From positions 1 to 32,228 of the forward strand of contig JAJXXA010000051.1 of the NCBI GenBank assembly GCA_021781335.1: DNA of 32,228 nt, in the 5' to 3' direction. The DNA is from Actinomycetes bacterium (GTDB lineage Bacteria > Actinomycetota > Acidimicrobiia > Acidimicrobiales > RAAP-2). Below are positions 29,965 through 32,228 of this stretch, piece after piece. How positions within the stretch are numbered: position 1 is the first letter of the stretch; the number at the start of each line of letters is the position of its first letter. Made by a program: the position numbers and the translations under genes. A model generated the notes under the pieces. It ran no database searches. It was not told where the DNA came from and saw only the letters and a list, made by a program, of their open reading frames with translations.

Positions 29965-31017
29965 ATGACTGATCGACGCCCGTTTCTGTATGACACGCAC
30001 GTGGAACTCGGCGCGAAGATCGTGCCATTCGGTGGGTGGGAGATGCCGCTCGCGTACGAATTGGGTACCGTCGCTGAGCATCTGGCGTGTCGTCGCGACG
30101 CCGTGGTTTTTGATGTAAGTCATCTAGGCACCGTGCGTTGTGACGGAGCGACGATGTTCGACGCACTGCAGTCCACGCTCACCAATGACCTGCGAAAGAT
30201 CGCACCGGGCAGAGCCCAGTACACGCACCTCTTGAACGACGAGGGCTTCGTGGTCGATGACATCATCGTGTGGTGGGTGGGTGAGGAAGAATTCGACGTC
30301 ATGCCGAATGCGTCGAACACCTCGGGGGTGACCTCAGCGCTCCCGGGTGTCGACGTGACCAGTGAGCGTTGCGTACTCGCCGTGCAGGGCCCCAACGCCA
30401 AGGAGCGCGCCGCTCGCGTCGACGTACGCTTCGCCGAGGTAGGTCGTTTTCGAGTCGAACGTTTTGACTACCACGGGGTTGAAGTGCGCGTGGCCGGCAC
30501 CGGTTACACCGGCGAAGAGGGTATCGAGATCGCCGCGCCCAACGAGGTCGCCGAGCAGTTGCTTCGTGCGCTGGTGGGCGCGGGGGTCACGCCAGCGGGA
30601 CTCGGCGCGCGTGACACACTGCGCCTCGAGGCCGCATTGCCGCTCTACGGACACGAGTTGACGACGCACTCGACCACTCTCGAAGCGGGGCTTGGCTGGG
30701 TTCTCGGGTGGGACAAGGAGAGTTTTAGAGGTAGGGCGGCCGTCGCCGAAGAGATGGGGCGCGGCTGCACACGACGACTCAGTGGCGTCATGGTGAGCGG
30801 GCGCCAGCCCCTACGTGATGGCGCGCGCGTCAGTGCCAAGGGCATCGACGCCGGCGTCTTGAGTTCAGGAAATTATTCACCAGTGCTCGAGCGCGGCATC
30901 GGTATGGGCCTCTTGTCGTGTGACCTCGAGATCGATGATGACGTGGTGATTGAACTTCGCGGCCGTGCGCTCGATGCCAAGGTCGTGGCGTTACCCTTCG
31001 TGCGAAAGGCAAAGTGA
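29965..31017 (+). CDS. gcvT: glycine cleavage system T protein (aminomethyltransferase)
   Basis: 350 aa; LYDTHVELGAKIVPFGGWEMPLAYELGTVAEHLACRRDAVVFDVSHLG; TGYTGEEGIEI. Confidence 0.94.
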   Translation: MTDRRPFLYDTHVELGAKIVPFGGWEMPLAYELGTVAEHLACRRDAVVFDVSHLGTVRCDGATMFDALQSTLTNDLRKIAPGRAQYTHLLNDEGFVVDDIIVWWVGEEEFDVMPNASNTSGVTSALPGVDVTSERCVLAVQGPNAKERAARVDVRFAEVGRFRVERFDYHGVEVRVAGTGYTGEEGIEIAAPNEVAEQLLRALVGAGVTPAGLGARDTLRLEAALPLYGHELTTHSTTLEAGLGWVLGWDKESFRGRAAVAEEMGRGCTRRLSGVMVSGRQPLRDGARVSAKGIDAGVLSSGNYSPVLERGIGMGLLSCDLEIDDDVVIELRGRALDAKVVALPFVRKAK

Positions 31018-32228
31018 GTGGCAGACTATCTACCCCACACGGAACAAGACCTAGAGGAGATGCTGTCGTTTCTCGGCATAGACTCCCTCTCACATCTTTT
31101 CGATCACATTCCAGAGGCGGTTCGCTTGGCGCAGGGCCTCGCGCTGGAGCCCGGACGAAGCGAACCTGACGTCGCTGAGAGCTTTGCGGGTTACACCAAG
31201 GCCAATCCAGGTCAATCCTCGGTGCTGACGTGTTTCGCCGGCGGTGGAGCCTACGACCACGAGGTGCCCGCGGTGGTGAAGATGCTGGGATCGCGATCGG
31301 AGTTCGTGACGGCGTATACGCCCTACCAGCCAGAAGTCGCCCAGGGCGTCCTGCAGGCGCTCTTCGAATACCAGACACTCGTGTCGAGGCTCAGTGGCTT
31401 AGAGATCGCCAACGCGTCACTCTACGACGGCGCGACCGCTCTGGTCGAAGCCCTCAACATGGCGTCGGGTGCCAATGGGCGCTCGAAGATGCTGATATCA
31501 GCCGGCGTGCACCCACACTGGCGCCAGGTGGTTCGAACGTTCGCTCGTGGCACTGGTCACGAGATCATCGAGGTCGCACTTCGTGACGGGATCACGGATT
31601 GGTCGAGTGTCGACGCAACCGGCGCATCAGCGCTCGTCGCGGCGTATCCGAACTACTTGGGGGTCATGGAGGACTTGTCCGTAGCGAAGCAGCTGGCGAC
31701 GACCACGGGGGCACTCTTCGTCCTCGGTGGTGACCCGGTCGCGGCGGGGGTGTTAAAGACTGCCGGCGCGTGGGGTGCGGACGTCTTTGTTGGCGAGGGC
31801 CAGCCCTTTGGCACGGCTCTCTCTTTTGGTGGTCCGTACTTGGGACTGTTCGCGTGCACGACCGAGCAGATCCGGCGCTTGCCGGGCAGGATCGTCGGAG
31901 AGACCGTCGACTCGAATGATCGGCGTTCGTTTGTCACGACGTTGCGCGCTCGAGAGCAAGATATCCGACGTGAGAAGGCGACCTCCAACGTCTGTACGAA
32001 TCAAACACTCATGGCGGTCACTGCGGCGATCCAATTGGGTTGGCTGGGCACGCAGGGCCTTCGTGAGGTGGCGCTTCGATGTGCCCAAGGCACGCACTAT
32101 TTGTTTGATGCGGTGCGCAACATCGACGGCGTGGTGCCGGTGTCGAGTCAGCCGTTCTTTCGCGAGTTCGCGTTTCGTACCAACAAGCCCGCGACCCAGG
32201 TGCTCGAACGGATGGCGGATGAAGGAGT
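31018..32228 (+). CDS. gcvPA: glycine dehydrogenase (decarboxylating) subunit 1, 3'-truncated by window edge
   Basis: Not in the ORF track (no stop before window end). GTG 31018 directly follows the gcvT TGA: VADYLPHTEQDLEEMLSFLGIDSLSHLFDHIPEAVRLAQGLAL...NASLYDGATALVEALNMA. Confidence 0.92.
   Translation, partial: MADYLPHTEQDLEEMLSFLGIDSLSHLFDHIPEAVRLAQGLALEPGRSEPDVAESFAGYTKANPGQSSVLTCFAGGGAYDHEVPAVVKMLGSRSEFVTAYTPYQPEVAQGVLQALFEYQTLVSRLSGLEIANASLYDGATALVEALNMASGANGRSKMLISAGVHPHWRQVVRTFARGTGHEIIEVALRDGITDWSSVDATGASALVAAYPNYLGVMEDLSVAKQLATTTGALFVLGGDPVAAGVLKTAGAWGADVFVGEGQPFGTALSFGGPYLGLFACTTEQIRRLPGRIVGETVDSNDRRSFVTTLRAREQDIRREKATSNVCTNQTLMAVTAAIQLGWLGTQGLREVALRCAQGTHYLFDAVRNIDGVVPVSSQPFFREFAFRTNKPATQVLERMADEG

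Overview
32.2 kb of a high-GC actinobacterial-type chromosome with no rRNA, tRNA, CRISPR or transposon that I could support. It falls into two halves. (1) ~1-15.3 kb is an aromatic-acid catabolism island: a 5'-truncated TetR regulator; a tightly overlapping minus-strand operon ligK-ligU/galD-ligJ-ligI-ligA-ligB-ligC (protocatechuate 4,5-cleavage); pobA; an aromatic aldehyde dehydrogenase; a VanA-like Rieske oxygenase; and a five-gene branched-chain-amino-acid-type ABC transporter. (2) ~15.4-32.2 kb is mostly housekeeping: a repeat-rich basic/TPR protein, serine hydrolase, DinB-like protein, class I FBP aldolase, pgsA, and a gcvH-FHA(GarA-like)-MerR(FtsR-like)-DUF151 ... MerR ... gcvT-gcvPA block resembling M. 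tuberculosis Rv1826-Rv1832, with thiD/thiG and several other genes in between. Most notable signals: (a) 12 genes in the second half have a TANNNT -10-like hexamer exactly 6-7 nt before the start codon (probable leaderless mRNAs), whereas the catabolic transcription-unit heads have strong Shine-Dalgarno sequences; (b) three convergent gene pairs overlap by exactly 4 nt through a palindromic shared stop (CTAG or TTAA); (c) a perfect inverted repeat places the SD of the transporter operon in its loop; (d) a possible shared motif lies in three catabolic promoter regions; (e) 57-bp in-frame tandem repeats encode an Arg-rich disordered region. All functional calls come from reading the translations, without database searches.
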